Assembly: GCA_022827345.1 (NCBI GenBank)
Contig: JAJDTB010000065.1
Coordinates: forward strand, 1 to 64,000
Direction of reading: 5' to 3'
Length of the DNA: 64,000 nt
Source: Gemmatimonadota bacterium
GTDB taxonomy: Bacteria > Gemmatimonadota > Gemmatimonadetes > Longimicrobiales > Gaopeijiaceae
Both the position numbers and the translations under genes were made by a program. Below the pieces are notes generated by a model that saw only the letters and a list, made by a program, of their open reading frames with translations, was not told the origin of the DNA and ran no database searches. Of this stretch, positions 15,857-24,902 are shown one piece after another. Position 1 is the stretch's first letter. Every line of letters begins with the position of its first letter.

Positions 15857-18800
15857 TCAATCCCTCGGCTCCTCCAGCCTCCCGTCCATGAACACCCGGC
15901 TCGGCACCACCCGGTAGTCGAAGGGATGGCCTTCAAGGATGACGAAGTCGGCGTCCTTGCCGGGCTCGATACTCCCGATGCGGTCGTCCATGTCCAGCAG
16001 TTCGGCGGCGTTCAGCGTCGCCATGCGGAGCGCATCCACCTCCGGGACGCCGTTGCGGAACGCCCACGCGGAGTTGAGGATCGGCTCGCCGCCCAGCCGG
16101 CCGATCGGCGAGGCGCGGCGTGAGGCGCCCGGGCCGTAGAACGCGACCTTGACGCCCGCGCGGGTGAGGATCGCGGGCCCCTCGACGCTCCAGCCCTCTC
16201 CGCCGCCCCGGATGTCCGAGGCGTAGCTGCCGGAGTTGCCGAGGATGACGCCGGCGCCGGCGTGGGCAAGTTCGGCGGCGAGCTTGTGGGCTTCGACGCC
16301 GCCGGTGACGACGAGCCGCAGGTCGTAGTCGCGCGCGATCGCGAGGGCTTCTTCGATCTCGGCGACACGGTCGGCGTGAATGACCGCGGCGACCTCGCGG
16401 CGGAGAAGAGGGAGCAGGGCTTCGAGGCGGGGGTTGTAATCTGGGTCGTCTGTGGGTCTGGCGGTGATCCCGGGCGTGCCGGCCCGGGCGGACGCGGGAT
16501 CGGCGGCCGCGGCGTAGGCGGCCGCGGCGTCCAGCACGTCGCGAATCCGGGCGGACGCCGCCTCAAGCGTCAGCGGGTCACCCGAATCGTCCGTCCACTC
16601 GCGCCGCGCCGACGCGGTGAGCGCGAACACCATGCTCGCCGGCTCTCGCCGCACCATCTTCTCGAAGTCCATCCCGGGCGTCTTGATCACGACCCCGCTG
16701 CCGCCGATCAGGTTGCGGGTGCCAGGGGTGACATGGATCGCGGTCACCCCGATCGCCGTGTTCACCCGGTACGACGGGAACCACGGATCGACCGCGTACA
16801 GCGCGTTCATCTCGGGCACGACCGCCTCGGTGATCTCGTCGTTCTGCACCTGCCACTTGAGGTCGCCGATCCAGTCGTTGGGGAAGGCGCGCGCGATGAT
16901 CGTACCCGGCATGACGACGCGGCCGCCGATGTCCATGACCGGGATGCCCGCGGGCGGGCTCGCGTCGGCTGCGACGGTGGTGAACCGCCCGTCCTCGATC
17001 ACCAGCGTCGCGTTCTCGATCGCGCCGTCGCTGATGGTGAAGACGTGGGCGCCGGTGATGGCGAAGGTGTGATCGTCCGGCCCGATCTCGCCCGTCACCG
17101 GCCCGAACGGCCCCACCGCGCGCGGCTCGTCCGGCTGCGGCAAACGGGCGCGTGCATACTCGATTCGGCCATCGACGATCACCCGCTCGATGCGGTCGGC
17201 GGTCAGGTCGAGGAAGTGCCCGTCGAGGAGCACAAGATCGGCGTCCTTGCCGGGCTCGATGCTGCCGACCCGGTCCTGCAGCCCCATCGCGCGCGCTCCG
17301 TTGATGGTCATCACCTCGAGCGCCTGCTGGTCGGTCAGCCCGTGACGCGCCAGGAACGCCCCGTACTCGCGGAAGTCCTTGAAGTGCTGGCGCGACATGT
17401 CGGTCTGGATGCTGGCGTACACCCCCGCGTCGAGCAGCTCCTCGAGCAGGTTGCGCGGCTCGGGGTCGTTGAAGTACTGCACGATCATCATCGGGCCGAT
17501 CACGGGGACGATCTGCGTGCCCACGAGCAGCTCGGTCATCGGGAAGACCTCTTCGGCGTGCGCCAGCGCGAGGCGGTCGAAGAAGCCGTACTTCCGCGCC
17601 AGCCGCAGCACCATCATGGTCTCGCTGGGGTAGTGCGTGTGCACGTGGACCATGACCTCGCCGCGGAGCACCGCCGCGAAGGCATCGAGGCGCTCGTCGC
17701 GCTCCGGGGCCGGGCCGAGCCCTGCCGCGTGGGCGTCCTGCGCGCCCACGTATGCGCGCGCGCGCCGGAAATAGTCGTCCGCGACGGCGTACCACCCCAT
17801 CACGGTCTGCGGCGTCTCGCCCGGCCGCAGGTTGATGAGCGGGCGCACGGCCATCTTCAGGTCGACATAGGGCTTCAGGATCGTGGGCTCGCGCTTCATC
17901 TTGAGCGCGACGGACTGCCCGCTCGAGACGATGCCGCTGCCAGAGCGTGTGATCAGCGACGTGACGCCGCCCGACAGCGCGACCTGGATCATGGGGTCGT
18001 CCAGATCGAGATGGTCGACGGCCTTCCACTCGGCGGTCACGGGGCCGGGGATCCGCGAGCGGCCCGACCGGTCGAGCGCGAGGTGCGCGTGGGCGTCGAT
18101 CATGCCGGGGATGACCGTCTCGGCCGTGTAGACGCGCGCATCCGGCGGTGCGTCGACGGACGGTCCCACCGCGGCGATCACGCCGTCGCGGATCAGGATC
18201 TCGCCGGGCGAGAGGGTGCCGTTGGTGGCGGTGTGGACGGTCTCGGCGCGGACGAGGGCGGTGCCGGGTTGCGTCGACGGAAGCCGGTCCAGGAACGCCG
18301 CGACGTCGAGCAGCACGACATCGTCCCGCTGGCGCAGCTCCCGCAGGAACGGTCCCTTGTGGCCGGCGCCGTAGGTCAGCAGGAAGCGCGCGCCTTCGCC
18401 GCGGTGCCGGTCGAGGGCCCGCTCGATGTTGGCCCAGTGCGAGGCGTTGATCGGGTCCCAGCCGCCGGGGCCGAGGTCGGCGTCGAAGAGGCGGGCATAG
18501 ACCTGCATGCGGATGTCGTAGGCGTCGTCGTAGGCGTCGGTGTGGATCCAGTAGGGGTCGTCGCGCGCGCCGCCGGCCGCGAGGGCTTCGGCGGAGGCCG
18601 CGCTGGCCGCCTGGTACTCGGCCCAGCGGGCCGACCGGTTTGGGTCCCGCGCATACGCGTCGAGGTAGCCCGCCCGGAAGTCCGACATCGGTTCGGTCCA
18701 GCCCGCCGTGGGGATGACTTCGAACTTCATCTCCAAAGACAGGGGGAAGAGCACGTCCATGTACTCCGGAAAGCGGCGCACGCGGGGCTCTTCGACGGTG

Positions 18801-19984
18801 CCGGTGGCGGCGAATTCGGTGCGCGCGCGGTCCCAGCGGTTGGGCGGGATCTCGGTGAGCCAGTAGTCGGGGTCGATCTCGCGGACGAGGTCGCGGACGA
18901 CGTCGAGGCTGAAGCGGTCGCTGTCGAGGTGCCCGCTGTGGAGCATGCCGAGGACGACGACTTCGGTGGGGGTGGTGAGCCCGGGGGTGCTGGCGCCGGC
19001 TTGCCTGTCGTGGTCCGCTGGAATCAGCTCGACCAGGGTTCCCGCGATCTCGTTGGCGACGAAGACGCGCTCGCCGTCGGGGTGGACGCGGACGACGATC
19101 GGCTGGGCGCCGACTTCGATGGTCTGCGTGACGGTCCGCGCCTCGATGTCGACGATGGAGACGGTGCTGCCGCCCGCGTTATTGACGACGGCGTAGCGGC
19201 CGCCGGAGGGGATCGCGACCGAGAAGGGGCGGGGGCCGAGGCCCGGGATGTGGCCGGTGACGCGGAACGAGGCCGTGTTGATGAGCGCGAGCTCGTCGGA
19301 GCCGCCGCAGGCGACGATGTAGGTGGTCTGGTCGGGGGTGAGCGCGCCGCCGGGGGGGCCGGGGCAGACCTCGACGGTGGCGTCGGTCTCGGCGTTGAGG
19401 AGGTCGATGACGGAGACGGTGCCGGCGTCGAGGTTCGGGACGAAGGCGTGGGATCCGTCCCACATGACGTCGGCGGGGTAGGGGCGGTCGCCGGTGGGGT
19501 GGGACGCGGTCGGCACGCCGGTGCGGGTGTCGATGACCCAGAGGCGGTCGGAGAACTCGGTGGTGATCCAGGTCTCGCCGCGCACGGTGGCGGGGGTGAA
19601 GAGGGAGGGGCCGGGGGTGACGGTGTGGGTGGCGGTGGGGACGCGCCGGCCGGCGGCGTCGAGGGTGACGAGGGTGGAGTCGCGGAACTGGCTGACGAGC
19701 CAGCCGTCGTCGAGGCGGACGAGGTCGAGGGGGGCTTCGCCGGCGTCCCAGCGGGCGACCACGGCCGCTGTCGTGAGGTCGACGACGGCGATGCGGCCGT
19801 CGCCGGTGAGGGCGACGTATGCGGTGTCGCCGTCCGGGCTGAAGCGGATGCCGTGTGGGGCGGCGCCGACTTCGATGGTGGCGGCGATGCGGAAGGGTGG
19901 GGCGGCGTCGGGTGTCGGGTCGGCCGGCGCACAGGCCGTCGCGATCGGGACCGCGGCCACCAGCAGGGGGAACGCGGCTCTCAT
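15857..19984 (-). CDS. giant fusion: lipoprotein, YncE propeller, TraB-like domain, two amidohydrolase domains
   Basis: 1375 residues. Signal MRAAFPLLVAAVPIATACAP ends in a lipobox. Residues ~30-330 are a YncE/surface-antigen-type seven-bladed propeller (repeats such as PHGIRFSPDGDTAYVAL). Residues ~338-575 resemble a TraB/ChaN-like domain, with LGMLHSGH near 344 and TYGAGHKGPFLREL near 537. Residues ~585-980 are a metal-dependent amidohydrolase with HAHL at 632, VMVHVHTHYPSE and LALAHAEEVFP, closing SIEPGKDADLVLLDG. Residues ~995-1375 are a second amidohydrolase fold in which the metal HxH is replaced (PGTIIARAFPND near 1026), so it is probably inactive. The lipid-anchored protein may act on cyclic amide or dipeptide substrates (inference). 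Confidence 0.82.
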   Translation of the reverse strand: MRAAFPLLVAAVPIATACAPADPTPDAAPPFRIAATIEVGAAPHGIRFSPDGDTAYVALTGDGRIAVVDLTTAAVVARWDAGEAPLDLVRLDDGWLVSQFRDSTLVTLDAAGRRVPTATHTVTPGPSLFTPATVRGETWITTEFSDRLWVIDTRTGVPTASHPTGDRPYPADVMWDGSHAFVPNLDAGTVSVIDLLNAETDATVEVCPGPPGGALTPDQTTYIVACGGSDELALINTASFRVTGHIPGLGPRPFSVAIPSGGRYAVVNNAGGSTVSIVDIEARTVTQTIEVGAQPIVVRVHPDGERVFVANEIAGTLVELIPADHDRQAGASTPGLTTPTEVVVLGMLHSGHLDSDRFSLDVVRDLVREIDPDYWLTEIPPNRWDRARTEFAATGTVEEPRVRRFPEYMDVLFPLSLEMKFEVIPTAGWTEPMSDFRAGYLDAYARDPNRSARWAEYQAASAASAEALAAGGARDDPYWIHTDAYDDAYDIRMQVYARLFDADLGPGGWDPINASHWANIERALDRHRGEGARFLLTYGAGHKGPFLRELRQRDDVVLLDVAAFLDRLPSTQPGTALVRAETVHTATNGTLSPGEILIRDGVIAAVGPSVDAPPDARVYTAETVIPGMIDAHAHLALDRSGRSRIPGPVTAEWKAVDHLDLDDPMIQVALSGGVTSLITRSGSGIVSSGQSVALKMKREPTILKPYVDLKMAVRPLINLRPGETPQTVMGWYAVADDYFRRARAYVGAQDAHAAGLGPAPERDERLDAFAAVLRGEVMVHVHTHYPSETMMVLRLARKYGFFDRLALAHAEEVFPMTELLVGTQIVPVIGPMMIVQYFNDPEPRNLLEELLDAGVYASIQTDMSRQHFKDFREYGAFLARHGLTDQQALEVMTINGARAMGLQDRVGSIEPGKDADLVLLDGHFLDLTADRIERVIVDGRIEYARARLPQPDEPRAVGPFGPVTGEIGPDDHTFAITGAHVFTISDGAIENATLVIEDGRFTTVAADASPPAGIPVMDIGGRVVMPGTIIARAFPNDWIGDLKWQVQNDEITEAVVPEMNALYAVDPWFPSYRVNTAIGVTAIHVTPGTRNLIGGSGVVIKTPGMDFEKMVRREPASMVFALTASARREWTDDSGDPLTLEAASARIRDVLDAAAAYAAAADPASARAGTPGITARPTDDPDYNPRLEALLPLLRREVAAVIHADRVAEIEEALAIARDYDLRLVVTGGVEAHKLAAELAHAGAGVILGNSGSYASDIRGGGEGWSVEGPAILTRAGVKVAFYGPGASRRASPIGRLGGEPILNSAWAFRNGVPEVDALRMATLNAAELLDMDDRIGSIEPGKDADFVILEGHPFDYRVVPSRVFMDGRLEEPRD

Positions 19985-20077
19985 GGCGGGTACTCCATCG
20001 CGGGTTTGAAGAGGCGTCGGCGCGGGGACGTATTTAATATTTTGGGCATCTTGCTCCCCGCACCAGAGAACCCGCCC

Positions 20078-20809
20078 ATGAGTTCGTCCCGATACGACCT
20101 ACACCTGCACGAACAGCTCCTGCTTCTCGTCCTGCGCGACCGGAAGGGCACGGTCGACTACCGGGCCGGGCACTACAACCTGGCGATGGGCGGGGCGATC
20201 CTCGCCGAACTGGCGCTGGACGGCTACATCCGCATCGACGACAGCAGGAAGGCACGGGTCGAGGCGGTCCGCGGCCTGGGCCGGCTCCGCGACGAGGTCA
20301 TGGACGAGGCGCTCGACCAGGTGCGCGGGTCCAGGCGGCGCCGGGCGGCCTCGTGGGTGCAGCGGTTCGGCTCCATCAAGCGCCTGCGCCACCGGACCGC
20401 GGTCGGACTCTGCCGTCGGGGCATCCTGCGCACGAGCGAGTCGCAACTGCTGCTGGTCTTCAGCCGCAAGGTCTACCCGACCGTCGATCCCGAGCCCGAA
20501 CGCCGGGTGATCGCGGCGCTCCGGGAAGCCGTCATGGACGACGCGGATGTCGAGCCCGGTCTCGGCGTCGTCCTGTCGCTGGCCCACACGACCGGGTCGC
20601 TCAAGATCCACATCGACCGCAGGGAACTCCGGGCGCGCAGGAAGCGGCTGAAGGCGATCGCGGCGGGCGAGGCGTTCTGGACGAGCGGCCACTCCGCCGT
20701 GGCCGCGCACGAGGCGGTCAAGAGCGCGGTGGCGGCGGCGCAGGCGGCGGTGGCGGCGACGAATGCCGCGGTTGTGACTGTGATCGCGGCTTCCTCGGCG
20801 TCGAGCTGA
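20078..20809 (+). CDS. GPP34 (GOLPH3-like) family protein
   Basis: 243 residues. It matches the Golgi phosphoprotein 3 domain found also in bacteria: LHEQLLLLVLRDRKGTVDYR, then NLAMGGAILAELALDGYIRI and a central Arg-rich helix. The C-terminal tail is Ala-rich and helical (HEAVKSAVAAAQAAVAATNA). Eukaryotic members bind phosphatidylinositol-4-phosphate; the role of bacterial ones is not established. The ATG at 20078 is chosen; the frame is open far upstream only as antisense to the giant fusion gene. The 93-bp divergent spacer has an AT-rich stretch (GTATTTAATATTTTGG) suited to a promoter. Confidence 0.85.
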   Translation: MSSSRYDLHLHEQLLLLVLRDRKGTVDYRAGHYNLAMGGAILAELALDGYIRIDDSRKARVEAVRGLGRLRDEVMDEALDQVRGSRRRRAASWVQRFGSIKRLRHRTAVGLCRRGILRTSESQLLLVFSRKVYPTVDPEPERRVIAALREAVMDDADVEPGLGVVLSLAHTTGSLKIHIDRRELRARRKRLKAIAAGEAFWTSGHSAVAAHEAVKSAVAAAQAAVAATNAAVVTVIAASSASS

Positions 20810-20815
20810 CTTCCC

Positions 20816-23515
20816 TCAGAAGTCGTACCTTACCCTCGCCACCAGCATCCTGCCGATCTCCGGCGCACCTACGAACTCCTGGTGCAGGTTGTTGAGGACG
20901 TTGTTGGCCGTCAGCGACACCTGCGTGCCGGGCTGGAAGGGGAGCCGGTATCCGATCAGGACATCCAGAAGGCTGTATCCGTCAACATCACCCCGGTACA
21001 CGCCGGAGTTCATCGGAAAGGCGGTGGTCATCCGCAGCCGTCCGCCGAAGGAGAAACCCGCGGCCCGGTTGTCGAAGGTGAACCCCACCGATCCCTTGTG
21101 ATTGGGGGCATTGAGCGCGATGTCGTCCGTACTGGTGCACAGGCCGTCTTCGTTGAAATCGAAGCACTCGTCGCTCTGGAAGGAGTAGTTCGCGTCGATC
21201 CGCAGCCGGTCCGTTGCGAGAATCTGCGCTGCAAGGTCCGTCCCCCAGAAATCCACTTCGCCGAAGTTCCGATACGTGACGATGAGGTCGGCGGACTCCG
21301 ACTGATCCGGCACGACGGTGCCCAGCGGCGCTGAAGCGAGGAGCTCGGCGATTCCCAGAGCACTCTCCCGGGTGATGAGGCCGGCCCGGATGAGCGGTGC
21401 CAGACGATGGACGATGAATGCCCCGGTGCTCTCGGCATCGAGGAACACGTTCGGCGTGATGATCTGCAGCGGGCCGATGAAGTTCTGCACCCGGCTGAAG
21501 TAGGCGTCCACGGACAGGAGCACCTTGTTCCTGATCAGACCCTTGTAGCCGACCTCGTAGGTGTTGTTGATGGTCGGGACGAGTTCGGCCCTGCCCTCCA
21601 CCGGCGAGTTGTCCAGCGGGAACCTCATGGAGGGATCGGTGGCCGACTGGTCCAGGCGGCGCAGCACCGTGCCGAGCGCCGGATCCCCGGGCCGGGCCCC
21701 CGGGTCTTTCAGGAAATTGACGAGCGGTGCCGTCCTGGGATCGAGCGAGGGCAGCAACTGGAGGACCGCCTCCCAGAGCAACGCGGCGTTTGCCGGGATA
21801 GGGCCGGCGACCACCGGCGAGCGCATGCAGTAGGACATGACGCCGCCAGGGCACTGAGCCCCGAAGGTGAAGCCACCCGAGGGCACGCTGAGCGCGCGGA
21901 TGTTGTAGTCGATGCCTCCGGCCACGGGGATCTGCGCCGCGACGATGTCCAGAAAGAGATTGGTGGTGGTCGGAGTCGCGAAGGCCCGATTGTAGGTGAG
22001 GCGGAAGGTCTGGTTGTCGGTGGGGCGGAGCACGAGGGCGGCGCGAGGGGAGATGTTCATGTCGGCAAGGCGGTTGTGATCGTCCAGGCGGATTGCGGTG
22101 ACGAGGTCCACCCGGTCGCCCAGAGACGTCTCCGAATGCAGATACGTGCCGGCTTCGGAGACGATGTCGTCGTCCTCGTTCCGCCCGAAGATCGTACCCC
22201 CGGTGCGCGGCTCGGTCCGCTGCCAATCGACGCCGTAGATGAAACTCTGCCAGGGTCCGACATCGAAGCCGTATTGAAACTGGGCCGCCATGGTGCGCGA
22301 CTGGTCCACCACCGGGCCGCCGGTCCGCAGCAGGAATGTTCCGGCTTCAGCCGCTCCTCCCGCTGCAGTGCTCCCGGAATTCGTCTGGTTCAGGAACGCC
22401 TGGGCGAAGAGCCGACCCTTCGCAAGGCGGGTCTGGACGAAGTCGTAGCCCCAGTTTTTCACCTGGCTGGCACCGATCCGCGTCATTGAGATGCCGCTGC
22501 CGATCTTGCTGGTTCCGGTATTCAGGATGAACGCGCCGTCATCGCCGAAGCGCACGTCGAACCGGGCATCGGCACTGTACCTGGACGTTTCATAGTCGCG
22601 AGAGATGATCTCGAACGGATCGTCATACTCCCAGTCGTTTCCCCGCTGGTACTGTCCCGAGATCTTGACGCCGAAGTTCTCGGAAGCGGCATGGGCGGAG
22701 CGGAACTGACCGTGGAAGACCGAACGTTCACCTCCCGCCAGTGAAATGGTGGAGCCCTGCTTGTCGAGTGGCGACGAAGTGATGATATGCATCACGCCGT
22801 TCGATGCGTTCGGGCCGTAGAGCGCGGCTCCCGGGCCCAGCGAGACCTCGATTCGCTCGATGTCCAGATCCGTCGTCGGGAACAGGCTGTACGCATTGAA
22901 CCGAAGCGAAGGAATGCGTGCATAGCGGTTGTCGATGATCGTCAGGAGCACGCCGGAGGACACGTTGTTGAACCCCCGCGCCACCAGCGCTGACCGGCTC
23001 AGTCCGGTCTGGGCCGCGTCGATCCCGGGCAGCGTGCGCACGTGTTCCGCGACGGTAACCGCCGCCGTTCGGGCCACGTCGTCGGACGAGACGGTGGAAA
23101 TCGACGCCGGCGCGTCGAGCGCCTTCTCCTGACGGCGCGACGCCGTGACGACGATGGGATTGAGGAGCAGCGCCTGCGAGCGCAGAGCCACGGAGACTTC
23201 CGCGGTGCCGCCCGCGACCACGTCGACGCCATCGACCCGGGCGGTTTCGTATCCGATCAGCCTGACCACGAGCGTGTGCGACCCGGGAGCCACGCCAAGG
23301 CTGAAACGTCCTGCCTGGCTGGTGGCGACCGGCCCAGCCGCCCCAAGCGCCTCGACCGCCGCATCGGAAAGGGCCTCTCCCGTTTCGGCGTCCGTGACCT
23401 GGCCCGTGATCGTCCCCTGTTGGGCCTGGGTGCCTGCCGGAATGACACTCGCTGCAGCGAACGCAAACGCGGAAACGACAAAAGCGAGACCTTCAAGCCG
23501 TGATGGGGTTGTCAT
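20816..23515 (-). CDS. TonB-dependent outer-membrane receptor with CarboxypepD_reg-like domain
   Basis: 899 residues. The signal peptide ends PAGTQAQQG. An N-terminal carboxypeptidase-regulatory-like beta domain (ITGQVTDAETGEALSDAAVE) covers ~30-120. The plug (VVTASRRQEKALDAPASIST, LVARGFNNVSSGVLLTIIDN) covers ~125-260, and the 22-stranded barrel ends with RVRYDF, an aromatic terminal residue. It imports a large substrate using TonB energy; the substrate is not evident. The start at 23515 is preferred over one 30 bases upstream because GAGGATGGAG lies before it. It is divergent from the RND adaptor gene, with a 290-bp spacer. Confidence 0.93.
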   Translation of the reverse strand: MTTPSRLEGLAFVVSAFAFAAASVIPAGTQAQQGTITGQVTDAETGEALSDAAVEALGAAGPVATSQAGRFSLGVAPGSHTLVVRLIGYETARVDGVDVVAGGTAEVSVALRSQALLLNPIVVTASRRQEKALDAPASISTVSSDDVARTAAVTVAEHVRTLPGIDAAQTGLSRSALVARGFNNVSSGVLLTIIDNRYARIPSLRFNAYSLFPTTDLDIERIEVSLGPGAALYGPNASNGVMHIITSSPLDKQGSTISLAGGERSVFHGQFRSAHAASENFGVKISGQYQRGNDWEYDDPFEIISRDYETSRYSADARFDVRFGDDGAFILNTGTSKIGSGISMTRIGASQVKNWGYDFVQTRLAKGRLFAQAFLNQTNSGSTAAGGAAEAGTFLLRTGGPVVDQSRTMAAQFQYGFDVGPWQSFIYGVDWQRTEPRTGGTIFGRNEDDDIVSEAGTYLHSETSLGDRVDLVTAIRLDDHNRLADMNISPRAALVLRPTDNQTFRLTYNRAFATPTTTNLFLDIVAAQIPVAGGIDYNIRALSVPSGGFTFGAQCPGGVMSYCMRSPVVAGPIPANAALLWEAVLQLLPSLDPRTAPLVNFLKDPGARPGDPALGTVLRRLDQSATDPSMRFPLDNSPVEGRAELVPTINNTYEVGYKGLIRNKVLLSVDAYFSRVQNFIGPLQIITPNVFLDAESTGAFIVHRLAPLIRAGLITRESALGIAELLASAPLGTVVPDQSESADLIVTYRNFGEVDFWGTDLAAQILATDRLRIDANYSFQSDECFDFNEDGLCTSTDDIALNAPNHKGSVGFTFDNRAAGFSFGGRLRMTTAFPMNSGVYRGDVDGYSLLDVLIGYRLPFQPGTQVSLTANNVLNNLHQEFVGAPEIGRMLVARVRYDF

Positions 23516-23805
23516 GGGACTCCATCCTCGTGTCCTGGGCCACACAATGGGATCGGCGGGTACCTTGTTGCCCTGGCTCCCGCAAAGGTGCCGTTTTTCC
23601 AGCTGTCAATACAGGAAAGTAAGGGCCGACACCGCTGACGGCGAACCCCGTGCGCGATGCTGGCAGCCCGTGGACAAAATCCCCCCGGCATTCGAGCGGC
23701 GGTGGATGCGGGCTGCTGGCGGCAGATGGGTGGAGCGCCGTTGTGGTTATTCACACGGGCGGTTAAGATGGCTGCCCGACCCTTTCACGACGCAATAGCT
23801 GAACG

Positions 23806-24897
23806 ATGCCAAGCGATTCTGCCGACGGAAATGTTCGACCGAGGTGGCGTGGGTACGCCCAACTGCTCCTTATCGCGGTTCTGGTCTTGGTCGCCCTGCG
23901 CCTGGCCCGGGCGCCCGACCGGGTCGAAGTCGAAGTGGGTGCCGGAGCCACGGTCGAATCCGCGACGCCCACGGTGAGCACATTCGACCCGGTCGCGACC
24001 GAGGAGTCGATGACCGTGGATCTGACCGGTACGGTCTCGCTCGCGGACCGCGTCTCGGTGATGGCCGAAGTGGGAGGCCGCGTGGCCTGGGTATCTCCGG
24101 AGTTCACCAACGGGGGAAGACTCGCGCCGGACGAACCCTTCGTGAGGATTGATACGGCCAAGTACTCGCTCGAGGTACAAGCCGCGCAAAACGCGGTTGC
24201 GGAGGCCGAGGCGCGACTGTCGACACAGCCCGGGCCCGTAGCCGCAGCCGTGCTCGAGAGCGCTCGAACCGCGCTGCGCCTGGCCGAGTTCGCGCTCAGC
24301 CGAACGGAAATCTCCCTGCCCTACGAGGCTCGCGTGATCAGCGCGGACGTGAGTGTGGGTGAGCTGGTCGGCCCGCCGGAGCTTGTCGGCCCCCAAGCGG
24401 TGCTGGGCATCGTCTACAGCACCGAAGCACTGGAGGTCAATGCACCGATTGAAGTCGCCGACCTGGCCTATCTGGCCCCGGCAGTCGGCCGCTCCGCCCG
24501 GGTGTCCACAACGTCCGGCGTTCATTCTGCGAGGATTGTCCGCGTCTCATCGGTGCTTGCGCCCAGGACGCGTCTTTCGACGATCTTCCTGCGGTTCTCG
24601 CCCGCTCAGCGCGCCAGCTCGCTGCCACTGCCGAACACCTTCGCCGAAGTCGAGATCGAGGGCCCCCCATACCGGAACGTCTATCTGCTGCCGGAATCGG
24701 TGTTGCAGCAGGACGACGCCGTGTGGGTTGTCGAAAACGGCGCCCTGCGCCGGGTTGTCCCCAACGCCATCGGGTGGACCAGCGAGGGTCTGGTGGTCGA
24801 GGCGTTCGACGCGGCCGACGGCATCGTGATCGGCGCCCTGCCCGGAGCACGGGAGGGATTGGCGGTCGAGTTGGCGGGCGCAGCGTCTTCCCGATAG
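23806..24897 (+). CDS. RND efflux periplasmic adaptor (membrane fusion protein)
   Basis: 363 residues. An N-terminal membrane anchor (YAQLLLIAVLVLVALRLA), then an HlyD/AcrA-like layout: barrel-sandwich half RVSVMAEVGGRVAWVSPEFT, an alpha-hairpin (AAQNAVAEAEARLSTQ ... ESARTALRLAEFALSRTEI), and the second half LPYEARVISADVSVGELV. The beta-barrel and membrane-proximal domain end GIVIGALPGAREGLAVELAG. It links the inner-membrane pump to an outer-membrane channel; no TolC-like gene is present nearby. The permease gene follows after 5 bp, so the two form an operon. Confidence 0.9.
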   Translation: MPSDSADGNVRPRWRGYAQLLLIAVLVLVALRLARAPDRVEVEVGAGATVESATPTVSTFDPVATEESMTVDLTGTVSLADRVSVMAEVGGRVAWVSPEFTNGGRLAPDEPFVRIDTAKYSLEVQAAQNAVAEAEARLSTQPGPVAAAVLESARTALRLAEFALSRTEISLPYEARVISADVSVGELVGPPELVGPQAVLGIVYSTEALEVNAPIEVADLAYLAPAVGRSARVSTTSGVHSARIVRVSSVLAPRTRLSTIFLRFSPAQRASSLPLPNTFAEVEIEGPPYRNVYLLPESVLQQDDAVWVVENGALRRVVPNAIGWTSEGLVVEAFDAADGIVIGALPGAREGLAVELAGAASSR

Positions 24898-24902
24898 TCA
24901 CA

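Noticed and set aside
16262-20077. Very long plus-strand open frame (about 1270 codons) running into the GPP34 gene
   Set aside because: It is antisense to the giant amidohydrolase fusion, Arg/Gly/Val-rich without domains, and arises from the GC-rich codon pattern. The real start is the ATG at 20078.
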